Of a stretch of 64,000 nt of DNA, positions 1-10,071 are shown in pieces; position 1 is the first letter of the stretch, and each line of letters starts with the position of its first letter. The notes below the pieces were generated by a model that was given only the letters and a program-made list of their open reading frames with translations, ran no database searches and had not been told where the DNA came from. The translations under genes and the position numbers were made by a program. Location: assembly GCF_003611275.1 (NCBI RefSeq), contig NZ_CP020694.1:3070001-3134000 (forward strand), given 5' to 3'. This DNA is from Sulfitobacter sp. D7 (lineage in GTDB: Bacteria > Pseudomonadota > Alphaproteobacteria > Rhodobacterales > Rhodobacteraceae).

Positions 1-878
1 GGCTTGCAGAGAACCTGACCGCGCTCAACGCCGTCACGCTCAACGCCACGCAGCAGCGCGCCGATGTTGTCGCCAGCTTCACCACGGTCCAGCAGCTTGC
101 GGAACATTTCCACACCGGTGCAGGTGGTTTTCTTGGTGTCGCGGATGCCGACGATTTCAATCTCGTCGCCAACGTTGATCACGCCACGCTCAACACGGCC
201 GGTCACAACGGTACCACGACCAGAGATCGAGAACACGTCTTCGACGGGCATCAGGAACGGCTGGTCAACAGCACGCTCTGGTGTCGGGATGTAGTTGTCG
301 ACTTCTTCCATCAGCTTGCGGATTGCATTTTCGCCGATGTTTTCGTCACGGCCTTCCATCGCCGCCAGAGCGGAACCAGGCACAACGGGGATGTCGTCGC
401 CGGGGTAGTCGTAGGAAGACAGCAGCTCGCGGATTTCCATCTCAACCAGCTCAAGCAGCTCTTCGTCGTCGACCTGGTCAACTTTGTTCATGAAGACGAC
501 CATGGCGGGGATGCCAACCTGACGGCCGAGCAGGATGTGCTCGCGGGTCTGGGGCATCGGGCCGTCGGCCGCGTTCACAACCAAGATAGCGCCGTCCATC
601 TGAGCGGCACCGGTGATCATGTTTTTCACATAGTCAGCGTGGCCGGGGCAGTCGACGTGGGCGTAGTGACGTGCTTCGGTCTCATACTCGACGTGTGCGG
701 TCGAGATGGTGATGCCGCGGGCCTTCTCTTCGGGCGCGCCGTCGATCTGGTCGTACGCTTGGAAGTCACCGAAGTATTTGGTGATCGCCGCGGTCAGCGT
801 GGTTTTACCGTGGTCAACGTGGCCGATTGTGCCGATGTTGACGTGTGGCTTGTTACGTTCAAACTTTGCCTTTGCCAT
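1..878 (-). CDS. tuf: Elongation factor Tu, 5' part (runs off left edge)
   Basis: EF-Tu is the GTPase that carries aminoacyl-tRNA to the ribosome. The first 292 residues are in the window; the gene continues past base 1. The N-terminal GTPase domain shows G1 GHVDHGKT at residues 19-26, then RGITI, DCPGH and NKVD, followed by the start of domain II ([12 protein letters not shown]). The ATG at 878 begins [12 protein letters not shown], the usual EF-Tu start, with an AAGGGCGCC stretch just upstream. A lipoprotein gene lies upstream on the same strand. Which tuf copy this is cannot be told because the downstream neighbours are outside the window. Confidence 0.98.
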   Translation of the reverse strand, partial: MAKAKFERNKPHVNIGTIGHVDHGKTTLTAAITKYFGDFQAYDQIDGAPEEKARGITISTAHVEYETEARHYAHVDCPGHADYVKNMITGAAQMDGAILVVNAADGPMPQTREHILLGRQVGIPAMVVFMNKVDQVDDEELLELVEMEIRELLSSYDYPGDDIPVVPGSALAAMEGRDENIGENAIRKLMEEVDNYIPTPERAVDQPFLMPVEDVFSISGRGTVVTGRVERGVINVGDEIEIVGIRDTKKTTCTGVEMFRKLLDRGEAGDNIGALLRGVERDGVERGQVLCK

Positions 879-914
879 GGTGGCGCCCTTTTAATTGAGG
901 GGCCCCAACGGGGA

Positions 915-952
915 CCCGAACCCTATCTGGCGGGCGATGTATTGGGTTCGGG
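915..952 (-). promoter_or_regulatory. Inverted repeat in the tuf leader
   Basis: A perfect 9-base inverted repeat (CCCGAACCC at 915-923, GGGTTCGGG at 944-952) with a 20-base loop lies 37 bases upstream of the tuf start. A shorter CCCCGTTGGGG-type hairpin sits between it and the start on the minus strand. No U-run follows, so it does not look like a simple terminator of the upstream lipoprotein gene. It may be a structured tuf 5' leader. Confidence 0.4.
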
Positions 953-1039
953 CGGTAAAATCAAGCGTGACTTGCGTCTTGGGGCCACTTAAAGCCCATC
1001 GGGCCCATGCGGCAGCGGTTCGGCGCGCCCCGACGGGGG

Positions 1040-1618
1040 TTATTTATCCTCCGGCTCCCCGGCAGGCGACGGTGCCACACCACCGCTGAACCAACCCTCT
1101 TCGCGGTTTTGCTTGACCAGATAGGTCTCGATCGACTTGGCCGCGTTCTGGCTGAGGTTCTTGAGCTGCTCTTCGGCGGATTTGGTATAGCCCGAGCCAA
1201 CAACCGGGCCCTGATCGAGGGATTCGAAGACAGTGATCTGATGCGGCTCGGGGTTCAGCTTCATGTTCTTCGCGTCATCCCAGACCGTGAGGTTAAGAAT
1301 CAGGATCGACTTCGGGGCAAAGACCAGTGGGATGCCCGGCTGTGCCAGCACGTAGCCTTCGACGCTGATGCCGAAGTGATAGAGACGCTCCCCATCGTAG
1401 CGGTCGAAGCGTTCGGCGGTGGCGGCGCGCACGGCCTCGGCCAATTCTTCTTTGCTGACCTCGCGGCTCAGCGGCCCCTTCTGCGCTTTGGGCGCCACGA
1501 CGATATTGTGGTGCAGGTTGAAGTCCCCCAGCGGGGTCGGCGCTTTGTCGAGGTCGGAGGCCCCGTTGCAGGCGGCCAGCGTCGCGACGAAGGTCAACAG
1601 GGCAAGAACTCGGAACAT
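1040..1618 (-). CDS. Putative lipoprotein, function unknown
   Basis: A 192-residue protein with a lipoprotein signal: MFRVLALLTFVATLAAC has a hydrophobic core and a lipobox LAAC, so the mature protein would begin at Cys17 and be lipid-anchored. The ATG at 1618 is preferred over an in-frame start 21 codons upstream because it gives this signal peptide and has AAGGAT just upstream. The mature part is about 175 residues with no motif I recognise. It is transcribed toward tuf, with about 160 bases between. It diverges from the P450 gene. Confidence 0.8.
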   Translation of the reverse strand: MFRVLALLTFVATLAACNGASDLDKAPTPLGDFNLHHNIVVAPKAQKGPLSREVSKEELAEAVRAATAERFDRYDGERLYHFGISVEGYVLAQPGIPLVFAPKSILILNLTVWDDAKNMKLNPEPHQITVFESLDQGPVVGSGYTKSAEEQLKNLSQNAAKSIETYLVKQNREEGWFSGGVAPSPAGEPEDK

Positions 1619-1744
1619 GGGCAATCCTTCGGGGGCGTTAAGATTTCGAAAAGGGGTAGCCGATGGCCGGGAGGGGCGCAATCATTTGCCGCAGTTGCGC
1701 GCCTGCCGGTCCGGTCTATCTTGGATATGAGTGAGGACAGCATC

Positions 1745-3103
1745 ATGACCCAACCATCCCCCCTGCCCGTGCGCGTACCGCTGGTGACCGAGCCTGTGGG
1801 AATGCTCGGCAGTTTGCAGATGGCGCGGCGCAACGTGCTGAGCATCATCCCCAAGATCGCCACCACCCAGCCCATGGTTTCGGGCAAGACCGGCAAGCGC
1901 TGGCATATGGTGATGGATCCGGGTGCTATCCGGGAAATCCTGCTCGACCGGCTGGAGGACTACCCGAAGTCCGATGTCACCAAGAACCTGCTGCGCCCGG
2001 CCATCGGGGAATCGCTCTTTATCGCAGAAGGGGCGCATTGGCGCTGGCAGCGCCGGGCGGCGGCCCCTGTCTTCTCACAGCGCAACGTGCGCAACCTTGC
2101 CCCGGTGATGAGCGCCGCCGCTGACCGCTCGGCCAAGCGCATCGCCGCTGCTGGGCCGCGCGCGGTCAACATGCTCGATGAGATGGTGACGACGACTTTC
2201 GAGGTGATCGGCGACGTGACCTTCTCAGGCGATGGCACCTTTGACCGCGACAAGGTGCATGGCGCCATCGACGACTATATCGCCGAGGCGGGCAAGATCA
2301 GCCTCTTCGATATCCTCGGCCTGCCCGATTGGCTGCCGCGTCCGGGGCGGATGATGTCCGGTCAGGCGCTGAAGCAGATGAAGGCGATGGCCGATCAGGC
2401 GATCGAAGCGCGGGTGGCGCGCGGCCATGACGGCACGCCCGATCTGCTGGACCTGCTGTTGGAGGGCGAAGACCCCAAGACCAAGCGCCGGATGAACACC
2501 GGAGAGCTACGCGATAACCTCTTGACCTTCATCGTCGCGGGGCATGAGACAACGGCACTGACGCTAGCTTGGTCGATGTACCTCATGGGGTTCGACCCCG
2601 AGATGCAGGCGCGCGCTAGCGCAGAGGTGCGCGATGTGCTGCAAGGCCGTGCCTGCACCGGCGACGATGTGGACAAGCTGCCCTTGGTGCGGATGATCAT
2701 CGACGAGGCGCTGCGGCTCTACCCCGCCGCCGGGATCATTTCGCGCACGGCGCAAAAGCACGACAGGCTCTGCGACCGCGAAATCCGCCCCGGCGACACG
2801 GTGATGATCCCGATCTACGCGCTAGGCCGCAATGAACTGCTTTGGGACGATCCCGATGCTTTCCGGCCTGAACGTTTCGCCGACCGCAAGGCGATCGACC
2901 GCTATACCTATCTGCCCTTCGGGGACGGACCGCGCATCTGCATCGGGGCGAGCTTTGCGTTGCAGGAGGCTGTAATCATCCTCGCCACCCTGCTGGGGCG
3001 GTTCAAGTTCACCCCTGTGCCGGGCAAGGACCCGGAGCCGGTGATGATCCTGACCCTGCGCCCCGAGGGCGGCGTCTGGATGACCGCCGAGCCGCTGGAC
3101 TGA
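1745..3103 (+). CDS. Cytochrome P450
   Basis: A soluble bacterial P450 mono-oxygenase of 452 residues. It has the I-helix oxygen-activation motif AGHETT (265-270), the ExxR motif EALR (321-324) and the haem loop FGDGPRICIG (392-401) with Cys399 as axial ligand. The substrate cannot be read from sequence. ATG 1745 is chosen because GTGAGGA lies at a good distance upstream; an ATG at 1727 in the same frame lacks a ribosome site. The open frame continues upstream to 1007, but that part overlaps the divergent lipoprotein gene. No ferredoxin or reductase gene is adjacent, so redox partners are elsewhere. It ends 25 bases from the end of convergent parC. Confidence 0.93.
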   Translation: MTQPSPLPVRVPLVTEPVGMLGSLQMARRNVLSIIPKIATTQPMVSGKTGKRWHMVMDPGAIREILLDRLEDYPKSDVTKNLLRPAIGESLFIAEGAHWRWQRRAAAPVFSQRNVRNLAPVMSAAADRSAKRIAAAGPRAVNMLDEMVTTTFEVIGDVTFSGDGTFDRDKVHGAIDDYIAEAGKISLFDILGLPDWLPRPGRMMSGQALKQMKAMADQAIEARVARGHDGTPDLLDLLLEGEDPKTKRRMNTGELRDNLLTFIVAGHETTALTLAWSMYLMGFDPEMQARASAEVRDVLQGRACTGDDVDKLPLVRMIIDEALRLYPAAGIISRTAQKHDRLCDREIRPGDTVMIPIYALGRNELLWDDPDAFRPERFADRKAIDRYTYLPFGDGPRICIGASFALQEAVIILATLLGRFKFTPVPGKDPEPVMILTLRPEGGVWMTAEPLD

Positions 3104-3124
3104 CCGCGCCCCGAAAGGCGCGGC

Positions 3125-3140
3125 TGTTTCACGTGAACTT
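3125..3140. other. Partial parS-like sequence
   Basis: Thirteen consecutive bases match the bacterial parS consensus (TGTTTCACGTGAA out of the 16-base palindrome TGTTTCACGTGAAACA); the last three do not. It lies at the P450/parC junction and overlaps the parC stop codon. A similar partial site is at 10072-10084. Three mismatches usually weaken ParB binding, so this is only a candidate. Confidence 0.3.
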
Positions 3141-5570
3141 GTTGTCGCGCGGGAAGCCGCGCGGCGCCATCCGGCCCGAGCTTGCGCGCTTGCCGGTCCA
3201 TTCTGCCAGATCGGCCTCGGTACGTGTCCGGCCCGCCGGGTCTTGCCAGCTGAGGCCCGCTTCCCGCGTGAAGGTCGTGGCGTCCGACAGGCCGCCATCC
3301 TTGTACTTCTGCAGGCGCACGCCCTTGCCCCGGCCCATCTCGGGCAATTCATCAAGGCCAAAGACCAGCACCTTGCGGTTCTCGCCCACGGTGGCGACGC
3401 TATCACCCGACACCGGATGACAGACCAGCGCCGAGACGCCTTCGCCACGCACGTTGAGCACCTGTTTGCCGCTGCGGGTCTGGGCCACGACGTCATCCTC
3501 GGGCACCACGAAACCGTCGCCTGCCGTTGAGGCAACCAACAGCTTGCGCCCCGGCTGGTGGATAAAGAGTGACACGATCTGCACTTCGTTAGGCAGATCA
3601 ACCATCAGACGCAAAGGCTCGCCCATGCCGCGCCCGCCGGGCAGGTTGGCGGCGGAGACGGTGTAGAAACGCCCGTTCGAGCCGAAGACCAGCAACCGGT
3701 CCGTCGTTTCGGCATGGAAGATAAAGCGCGGGCCGTCGCCGTCTTTGAACTTCAACTCGCGGTTCAGATCGATATGGCCGGTCATGGCGCGGATCCAGCC
3801 CATCTGGCTGCAGACCACGGTGATCGGCTCACGGTCGATCATCGCCTCAATCGGGACATCCTCAACCTCTCCGGCGGTGTCGAATTCGGTCAGGCGCTGG
3901 CCGCGCTTGATGCCGTCGATCACCCAGTCCTTGCCGAACTGCTTTTTCGTCGCGCGCAGCTGGTCAGCGATGGTGGACCATTGCAGGTCGTCGCTTTCCA
4001 GCAGGTCTTCGAGACCCGCGCGTTCGGTCATCAGCGTGTCACGCTCTTTCACCAGCGCGTCTTCTTCCAAACGCCGCAAGGACCGCAGGCGCATGTTGAG
4101 GATCGCCTCGGCCTGCACATCCGACAGGCCATTCTCGCGGCCTGCATAGCTGTGCGGGATGGCGCGGGTGTCACCGCTCTCAGTCAGCACGCCGGTGGCT
4201 TCGGCCTCGGCATCCGCGATGACCGCCAGTTTCGACACATCGACCCCCGCCAAGGGCGAGACATAGGCGGATTCGTCCATCGCGCGGCTCAGCGTATCCT
4301 GATGCGCACGGCTCCAATCCTCGTACATCAAGGCGGCTTTGGGGTCGTCGTCGTAGCGGATGATCTCGATCACCCGGTCAAGGTTCAGAAAGGCCGTGAT
4401 CAGGCCCTGCAGCACCTCAAGCCGGTGGTCGATCTTGTCCATCCGGTGCCGCGAGCGGCGTTGCAGCACCTCGCGCCGGTGGTCAAGGAAAGCGCGCAAC
4501 ACTTCCTTGAGCGAGCAGACCTTGGGCGTTTGGCCATCGATCAACACGTTCATGTTGAGCGAGAAGCGCACCTCAAGGTCCGAGTTGCGGAACAGCATCC
4601 CCATCAGCACGTTCGGATCGACGTTCTTCGAGCGCGGCTCGATAATCATGCGGATGTCTTCGGCGGATTCGTCGCGGACATCGGCAAGAATCGGGATCTT
4701 CTTGGTCTGGATCAGTTCGGCGATCTTTTCGATCAGCTTGGATTTCTGAACCTGATAGGGAATCTCGGTAACGACAATCTGCCAAGCGCCCCGGCCAAGG
4801 TCCTCAACTTCCCAACGACAACGCAGCCGGAAAGAGCCGCGGCCCGTGCGGTAGGCATTGGCGATATTCTCAGGCGGCTCGACGATCACGCCACCGGTGG
4901 GGAAATCCGGGCCGGGGACGTAGTTCAACAACGTCTCGTCGCGGGCGTCGGGCGTCTTGATCAGGTGAATACAGGCGTCACACAGCTCGGCAATGTTATG
5001 CGGCGGAATGTTCGTGGCCATGCCCACGGCGATGCCCGAAGAGCCATTGGCCAGCAGATTCGGAAACTGCGCGGGCAGCACCACCGGTTCGGTCAGCGTG
5101 CCATCGTAATTCTCACGGAAATCAACCGCGTTCTCGTTCAGCCCTTCCAGCATGGCTTCGGCCACGGCGGTCATCCGCGCCTCGGTATAGCGCGAGGCCG
5201 CAGGGTTATCGCCGTCGATGTTGCCAAAGTTGCCCTGCCCGTCGACCAGCGGATAGCGCACGTTGAAATCCTGCGCCAGACGCGCCATCGCGTCATAGAT
5301 CGCGGCATCGCCATGCGGGTGATAGTTCCCCATCACGTCGCCCGAAATCTTCGCCGATTTACGGAAGCCGCCCGTCGAGGACAGCCGCAACTCGCGCATG
5401 GCATAAAGGATGCGGCGGTGCACCGGTTTCAACCCATCGCGCGCATCCGGCAGCGCCCGGTGCATGATCGTGCTCAAGGCATAGGTCAGATACCGCTCTC
5501 CCAAGGCGCGGCGCAGCGGCTCGGACAGGTCATTCGGGTCGAGTTCTGGGGGTGTGCTTATGTCTGACAT
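3129..5570 (-). CDS. parC: DNA topoisomerase IV subunit A
   Basis: The breakage-reunion subunit of topoisomerase IV, which unlinks daughter chromosomes; 813 residues. The start region [15 protein letters not shown] is typical of the GyrA/ParC family, and the catalytic tyrosine is in [10 protein letters not shown] (Tyr128). The C-terminal part carries the beta-pinwheel repeats, and the overall length and C-terminus fit ParC rather than GyrA. In the quinolone-determining region ([13 protein letters not shown]) the position equal to E. coli Ser80 is Ala89 and that equal to Glu84 is Asp93. ATG 5570 ([10 protein letters not shown]) is preferred to an upstream in-frame codon. parE is not in the window. 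Confidence 0.96.
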   Translation of the reverse strand: MSDISTPPELDPNDLSEPLRRALGERYLTYALSTIMHRALPDARDGLKPVHRRILYAMRELRLSSTGGFRKSAKISGDVMGNYHPHGDAAIYDAMARLAQDFNVRYPLVDGQGNFGNIDGDNPAASRYTEARMTAVAEAMLEGLNENAVDFRENYDGTLTEPVVLPAQFPNLLANGSSGIAVGMATNIPPHNIAELCDACIHLIKTPDARDETLLNYVPGPDFPTGGVIVEPPENIANAYRTGRGSFRLRCRWEVEDLGRGAWQIVVTEIPYQVQKSKLIEKIAELIQTKKIPILADVRDESAEDIRMIIEPRSKNVDPNVLMGMLFRNSDLEVRFSLNMNVLIDGQTPKVCSLKEVLRAFLDHRREVLQRRSRHRMDKIDHRLEVLQGLITAFLNLDRVIEIIRYDDDPKAALMYEDWSRAHQDTLSRAMDESAYVSPLAGVDVSKLAVIADAEAEATGVLTESGDTRAIPHSYAGRENGLSDVQAEAILNMRLRSLRRLEEDALVKERDTLMTERAGLEDLLESDDLQWSTIADQLRATKKQFGKDWVIDGIKRGQRLTEFDTAGEVEDVPIEAMIDREPITVVCSQMGWIRAMTGHIDLNRELKFKDGDGPRFIFHAETTDRLLVFGSNGRFYTVSAANLPGGRGMGEPLRLMVDLPNEVQIVSLFIHQPGRKLLVASTAGDGFVVPEDDVVAQTRSGKQVLNVRGEGVSALVCHPVSGDSVATVGENRKVLVFGLDELPEMGRGKGVRLQKYKDGGLSDATTFTREAGLSWQDPAGRTRTEADLAEWTGKRASSGRMAPRGFPRDNKFT

Positions 5571-5794
5571 GACGGGTCTTTTAGCCAAGCACGGCAGAGC
5601 GGGCAAGCGACAGATTGCCCGCCCTTTGCCCGCAGTCGACTCGGGAAAAAGGTCGCCAACACGGTTTCAAGTGAGAAAAAAGCAATACTTTCCGGATATG
5701 CGAATTCTTGCCAATCGGAATTGAACCATTCGCGAAGTTTCGCGTTGGTCTCTCAACAGCAACATGGTTTTGACACGGGACAAGGAACAGCAAA

Positions 5795-6490
5795 ATGAAA
5801 CGGTTCATCTTTTTGACATTTGGTTTCATGGGCTGGGCATTCTACGAGATGAGCGGCGGGGCGGATTTCGTGCCAGCAGGCCCGCAGATGGCCAGCTCTG
5901 AGACGGCAGCATCGGCGCTGATCGCCAGCGCAGAAGCCGGCACATCCTCGTCCAAGCTTGTCACCGCCGCCGCGGCAAATGCAGCCCGCAAGGCCGAAAG
6001 CCCCATCACCCCCTTCGCCGAGCGCGCACCGGCACGGGATGTGACTGCGACCCGCGTGGCGCTGAACCTTACAACACTCAGCGACTTGCCGCAGGCCAAT
6101 GACGCGATGGTGCAAAAGGCCGTGGCCACCCCCGCGGACCGCGCTGGCGCGAAAGTCGTCAAAGCTGTCAGCACCAGCACCCCCAAAGTGGAAAAGGCCG
6201 CCTATTCGACCACAAGCGCCAATGCGCCAGTCGTCATTCCAAGCCTGATCAACGCCACCGACAACGGCACGACCTATGTCAGCACTACGCAGGCCGACAT
6301 TCGCAAAGTGAATGGCACCCGCGTCAATGTCCGCGGTGGGCCGGGCACCAATTTCGGTGTGGTCGGGAAACTGGGCAAAGGTGACGCCGTAGAGGTGGTC
6401 GAAGACAACGGTGCCGGTTGGGTGCGCTTTCGCAGCGTCGACGGCACGGCATCCGGTTGGATGGCCGACTTCCTGCTCAACAACGGCTAA
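5795..6490 (+). CDS. SH3-domain exported protein
   Basis: A 231-residue protein with an N-terminal hydrophobic segment (FIFLTFGFMGWAFYEM, about 4-19) that is a signal anchor or signal peptide. A low-complexity Ala/Thr/Ser/Lys region covers about residues 25-155. A C-terminal bacterial SH3 domain at about 168-228 has the typical start VNVRGGPGTNFGVVGKL. Such domains often bind peptidoglycan or peptides in the periplasm. It is preceded by AAGGAACAG and diverges from parC across 224 bases in which I see no other gene. The ligand is unknown. Confidence 0.8.
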   Translation: MKRFIFLTFGFMGWAFYEMSGGADFVPAGPQMASSETAASALIASAEAGTSSSKLVTAAAANAARKAESPITPFAERAPARDVTATRVALNLTTLSDLPQANDAMVQKAVATPADRAGAKVVKAVSTSTPKVEKAAYSTTSANAPVVIPSLINATDNGTTYVSTTQADIRKVNGTRVNVRGGPGTNFGVVGKLGKGDAVEVVEDNGAGWVRFRSVDGTASGWMADFLLNNG

Positions 6491-6518
6491 CTTGCCAATC
6501 TTACAGCATCGCGCGATG

Positions 6519-6544
6519 AAGGGCCTTTCAAATGAAGGGCCCTT
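6519..6544 (+). terminator. Weak hairpin terminator after the SH3 gene
   Basis: AAGGGCC (6519-6525) pairs with GGCCCTT (6538-6544) around a 12-base loop, with a short TTT at the 3' side. It lies between the SH3 gene and the SDR gene, which begins three bases later, so attenuation is also possible. Confidence 0.4.
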
Positions 6545-6547
6545 TGC

Positions 6548-7381
6548 ATGACTGCGACCCGTTCCATCCTCATCACCGGTTGTTCCAGCGGCATCGGCTA
6601 TGCCGCCGCCCATGGCATGCGCGCCCGCGGCTGGCGCGTCTTTGCCGCCTGCCGCCAACAAGCGGATTGTGACCGGCTGAGCGCCGAAGGGTTCGACGCG
6701 CCCCGTCTCGATTATACCGATGAGGCCAGCATCCAATCGGCCCTCGCCCAAGTACTAGAGCAAACCGGCGGCACCTTGGATGCTGTCTTTAACAACGGTG
6801 CCCACGCGACGCCCGGACTGGTCGAAGACCTTCCCACCGATGCGCTGCGCGAGATATTCGAGGCGAATTTCTTTGGCTGGCACAGCCTGACCCGCGCGGT
6901 GATCCCGGTGATGCGCAATCAAGGGCATGGGCGGATCGTGCAATGTTCTTCGGTGCTTGGCATGGTGGCGATGCCATGGCGCGGGGCGTATAACTCCACG
7001 AAATTCGCGCTGGAGGGGCTGACCGACACCCTGCGGCTTGAAATGCGCGGCACGGGGGTTGAGTTGATCCTGATCGAACCCGGCCCCGTCACCTCAAAGC
7101 TGCGGACCAAGGCGATCCCGCGCTTCGAGCGTTGGATCGACTGGAAAAACAGCCCCCGCGCGGCGGAGTATGAGGCCACCATGCGCCCCCGGCTCTATGA
7201 CGACAGCGGCAAAAAGGACCGTTTCGAACTCCCGCCCGAGGCGGTGGTCGAGAAACTGGCCCATGCCGTCGAATCCCCCCGGCCCCGCCCGCGCTATTTC
7301 GTCACAACCCCAACCCATATCGCCGGTGTTTTGCGGCGTATCCTGCCGACGCGGGCGCTGGACTGGGTCACCAGCCGCTGA
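6548..7381 (+). CDS. Short-chain dehydrogenase/reductase
   Basis: A classical SDR NAD(P)-dependent oxidoreductase of 277 residues. It has the cofactor motif TGCSSGIG (10-17), NNGA (82-85), the catalytic serine in CSSV (about 134) and Tyr148-x3-Lys152 (YNSTK). The extended C-terminus after the core (about 200-277) resembles the steroid or retinol dehydrogenase-like group used on lipophilic alcohols, but the substrate is not known. ATG 6548 begins MTATRSILITG; only a weak ribosome site is seen. Confidence 0.85.
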   Translation: MTATRSILITGCSSGIGYAAAHGMRARGWRVFAACRQQADCDRLSAEGFDAPRLDYTDEASIQSALAQVLEQTGGTLDAVFNNGAHATPGLVEDLPTDALREIFEANFFGWHSLTRAVIPVMRNQGHGRIVQCSSVLGMVAMPWRGAYNSTKFALEGLTDTLRLEMRGTGVELILIEPGPVTSKLRTKAIPRFERWIDWKNSPRAAEYEATMRPRLYDDSGKKDRFELPPEAVVEKLAHAVESPRPRPRYFVTTPTHIAGVLRRILPTRALDWVTSR

Positions 7382-7438
7382 TTTTGGTTGCGCGACTGCC
7401 CTGCGCCGCTACATCTCGGGGCAACGAAAGGACAGCCC

Positions 7439-7645
7439 ATGCCAAATGATCCGTTTTTCGTGATCGTCCTGCTTTCCGTCGTGGCGGTCGCCGTTGTGCT
7501 CCTGATGGGGCTGGGCGGCTTTGCCACGGGGGGAAAATTCAACAAACGCAACGCCAACAAACTGATGCGCTGGCGGATCATCGCGCAGTTCATCGCCGTG
7601 CTGCTGATCCTCGCCTATGTCTATTTCCGAGGGGGCACGATCTGA
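7439..7645 (+). CDS. HIG1-type twin transmembrane protein
   Basis: A 68-residue inner-membrane protein with two hydrophobic segments (about 7-30 and 46-63) joined by a basic loop KFNKRNANKLMRWR. This layout matches the bacterial HIG1 (hypoxia-induced gene) family of small respiratory-complex-associated proteins. ATG 7439 follows GAAAGGACAG at the right distance. Its stop overlaps the start of the cobalamin adenosyltransferase (TGATG), so the two are translationally coupled. Confidence 0.75.
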   Translation: MPNDPFFVIVLLSVVAVAVVLLMGLGGFATGGKFNKRNANKLMRWRIIAQFIAVLLILAYVYFRGGTI

Positions 7646-8220
7646 TGGTTGTACTGAACAAGATTTACACCCGCACCGGGGACAAGGGCACGACCGCGCT
7701 TGGCAATGGCGAACGTGTCGCCAAACATGACGCGCGGGTCGAGGCCTATGGCACCTCGGATGAGTTGAACTGCTTTGTCGGCGTTGCCCGGCTTGAAGCC
7801 ACCGGCGCCACGGACGAAGCACTGGCCCGCATCCAGAACGACCTTTTTGATCTGGGCGCCGACCTTTGCCGTCCCGATATGGAGGCCGACCGCGATGCAG
7901 AGTACCCGCCCCTGCGGGTCACGCAAGAACAGGTTGACCGGCTTGAACGCGAGATCGACGTGATGAACTCCGAGTTGGAGCCGCTACGGAGCTTCATCCT
8001 GCCCGGTGGCCGCGCGCTGGCCGCACATCTGCATGTTTGCCGCACCGTGGCGCGCCGCGCCGAACGGCTGGCGGTTCTGCTGTCAGAGCAAACGGCGATC
8101 AACCCGGCCTGTGTCACCTATCTGAACCGTCTCAGCGACTGGTTCTTCGTCGCCGCGCGTATGGCCAATAACGCGGGCAAGGAAGACGTGCTCTGGGTGC
8201 CGGGCGCGAACCGCGCATAA
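7645..8220 (+). CDS. PduO-type cob(I)alamin adenosyltransferase
   Basis: Transfers the adenosyl group of ATP to cob(I)alamin to make coenzyme B12. The 191 residues begin with the PduO-family ATP-binding motif YTRTGDKGTTALGNG and continue with VEAYGTSDELN and, near the C-terminus, LNRLSDWFFVAARMAN, all hallmarks of this class. Full length for the family. It overlaps the HIG1-type gene by one base. Another B12 gene, bluB, is about 26 kb away, so the host probably makes or finishes adenosylcobalamin. About 160 bases separate it from etfB, with no gene seen there. Confidence 0.93.
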   Translation: MVVLNKIYTRTGDKGTTALGNGERVAKHDARVEAYGTSDELNCFVGVARLEATGATDEALARIQNDLFDLGADLCRPDMEADRDAEYPPLRVTQEQVDRLEREIDVMNSELEPLRSFILPGGRALAAHLHVCRTVARRAERLAVLLSEQTAINPACVTYLNRLSDWFFVAARMANNAGKEDVLWVPGANRA

Positions 8221-8381
8221 AATAGCGCTAACAGACAAAAATCGGGGAAAACGCCGCGTTCAAAACTGCCGACCTGCCGATTTTGGCCTGTTTTGATCCG
8301 ATCCGCTTCGTTACACCCGTGTGGAGAATTAGGGAGACCGGGCCACCAGCCCGCGTCGCAAACTGAGGAGAGAGACCGCTC

Positions 8382-9140
8382 ATGAAGGTATTGGTGCCTG
8401 TCAAACGCGTGATCGACTATAACGTGAAAGTTCGTGTCAAAGCGGACGGATCGGGTGTTGATCTTGCCAATGTGAAAATGTCGATGAACCCCTTCGACGA
8501 AATCGCCGTTGAACAAGCGATTCGTCTGAAAGAAGCCGGTCAGGCTGAAGAGGTCGTCGCTGTCTCCATCGGTGTGAAGCAAGCGCAGGAAACGCTGCGT
8601 ACCGCGCTCGCCATGGGTGCGGATCGCGCGATCCTCGTGGTCGCATCGGACGATGTACACAAGGACATCGAGCCGCTGGCCGTGGCCAAAATCTTGAAAG
8701 CGATTGTTGACGAAGAACAGCCGGGCCTCGTGCTCTGCGGCAAACAGGCGATCGACAATGACATGAACGCCACCGGGCAGATGCTCTCGGCGTTGATGGG
8801 CTGGTCGCAGGCAACATTCGCCTCGGAAATCGCCATCGAAGGCGACAAGGCAAAAGTCACCCGCGAAGTCGACGGCGGCTTGCAGACCATCGAAGTCTCC
8901 ATGCCCACAGTCGTCACCGTGGACCTGCGCCTGAACGAGCCGCGCTATGCCTCGCTGCCGAACATCATGAAGGCCAAGAAAAAGCCGCTGGATGAAAAGA
9001 CCGCCGAAGACTACGGCGTCGATGTCTCCAACCGCTTGGAAATCGTTAAAACCGTTGAGCCTGCCGAACGTGCCGCTGGCATCAAGGTCGGTTCGGTTGA
9101 CGAGCTTGTGGCGAAACTCAAAGAAGCGGGGGCTGTGTAA
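8382..9140 (+). CDS. etfB: Electron transfer flavoprotein beta subunit
   Basis: The small subunit of the EtfAB heterodimer, which takes electrons from acyl-CoA and other dehydrogenases and passes them to ETF-ubiquinone oxidoreductase. The 252 residues start [20 protein letters not shown] and include CGKQAIDND and the signature region [23 protein letters not shown], typical of EtfB. ATG 8382 follows TGAGGAGAGA. It overlaps etfA by one base (TAATG). The upstream 161 bases must hold its promoter. Confidence 0.97.
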   Translation: MKVLVPVKRVIDYNVKVRVKADGSGVDLANVKMSMNPFDEIAVEQAIRLKEAGQAEEVVAVSIGVKQAQETLRTALAMGADRAILVVASDDVHKDIEPLAVAKILKAIVDEEQPGLVLCGKQAIDNDMNATGQMLSALMGWSQATFASEIAIEGDKAKVTREVDGGLQTIEVSMPTVVTVDLRLNEPRYASLPNIMKAKKKPLDEKTAEDYGVDVSNRLEIVKTVEPAERAAGIKVGSVDELVAKLKEAGAV

Positions 9141-10066
9141 TGGCTGTTCTTCTGATTGCAGAGATTTCCGACGGCGAACTGTCGATGGACGCAACCGCCA
9201 AGGCGGTATCAGCGGCCAAGAAACTGGGCGACGTGACCATTCTGGCGGCGGGCAGCTCTGCCGCGGCGGCAGGCGAAGCGGCGGCCAAGATCGATGGCGT
9301 CTCCAAGGTGCTGGTCGCCGAAGACGAGATGCTGGGCCACCGTCTGGCCGAAGCCACCGCAGCACTGATCGTGTCGCTGGCTGGTGACTACGACCACATC
9401 GTCGCGCCCGCCACCACGGATGCCAAGAACATCATGCCCCGCGTCGCGGCCCTGCTTGATGTCATGGTGATTTCGGATGCTTCGGGCGTTGTCGACGCCG
9501 ACACATTCGAGCGCCCGATCTATGCGGGCAACGCGGTGCAGACCGTGAAGTCGAACGACGCCAAGAAAGTCATCACCTTCCGCACATCGACCTTCGATGC
9601 CGCGGGTGAAGGCGGCTCTGCTTCGGTCGAGACCATCTCGGCTGCCGACAACCCCGGCCTGTCCACATGGGTCGAAGACAAGGTCGCCGAATCGGACCGC
9701 CCCGAGCTGACAAGCGCAGGCGTGGTGGTTTCCGGTGGTCGTGGCGTCGGCTCCGAAGAGGACTTCGCCCTGATCGAAAAACTGGCCGACAAACTTGGCG
9801 CGGCTGTTGGCGCCTCGCGCGCGGCAGTTGATTCGGGCTATGCCCCGAACGATTGGCAGGTTGGTCAGACTGGTAAAGTTGTGGCTCCTGACCTCTATAT
9901 TGCGGTCGGCATCTCCGGTGCGATCCAGCACCTTGCGGGGATGAAGGACTCCAAGATCATCGTCGCGATCAACAAAGACGAAGAATCGCCGATCTTCCAA
10001 GTTGCCGACTATGGCCTTGTGGCGGACCTTTTCGACGCCGTGCCGGAACTTATCGAAAAGCTGTAA
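9140..10066 (+). CDS. etfA: Electron transfer flavoprotein alpha subunit
   Basis: The FAD-binding large subunit of ETF, 308 residues, the usual length. The C-terminal FAD domain shows [44 protein letters not shown] and [19 protein letters not shown], all conserved in EtfA. It is translationally coupled to etfB and followed by a strong terminator, so etfBA is a two-gene operon. It presumably serves beta-oxidation together with the nearby 3-hydroxybutyryl-CoA dehydrogenase. Confidence 0.97.
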   Translation: MAVLLIAEISDGELSMDATAKAVSAAKKLGDVTILAAGSSAAAAGEAAAKIDGVSKVLVAEDEMLGHRLAEATAALIVSLAGDYDHIVAPATTDAKNIMPRVAALLDVMVISDASGVVDADTFERPIYAGNAVQTVKSNDAKKVITFRTSTFDAAGEGGSASVETISAADNPGLSTWVEDKVAESDRPELTSAGVVVSGGRGVGSEEDFALIEKLADKLGAAVGASRAAVDSGYAPNDWQVGQTGKVVAPDLYIAVGISGAIQHLAGMKDSKIIVAINKDEESPIFQVADYGLVADLFDAVPELIEKL

Positions 10067-10071
10067 AGCTC

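Noticed and set aside
1007..1744. Long N-terminal extension of the P450
   Set aside because: It overlaps the divergent lipoprotein gene, has no ribosome site and lacks P450 sequence.
3714..5567. A long open frame on the + strand (617 codons) opposite parC
   Set aside because: It is antisense to a fully conserved parC. Long antisense frames are expected in GC-rich DNA, and it has no recognisable domain.
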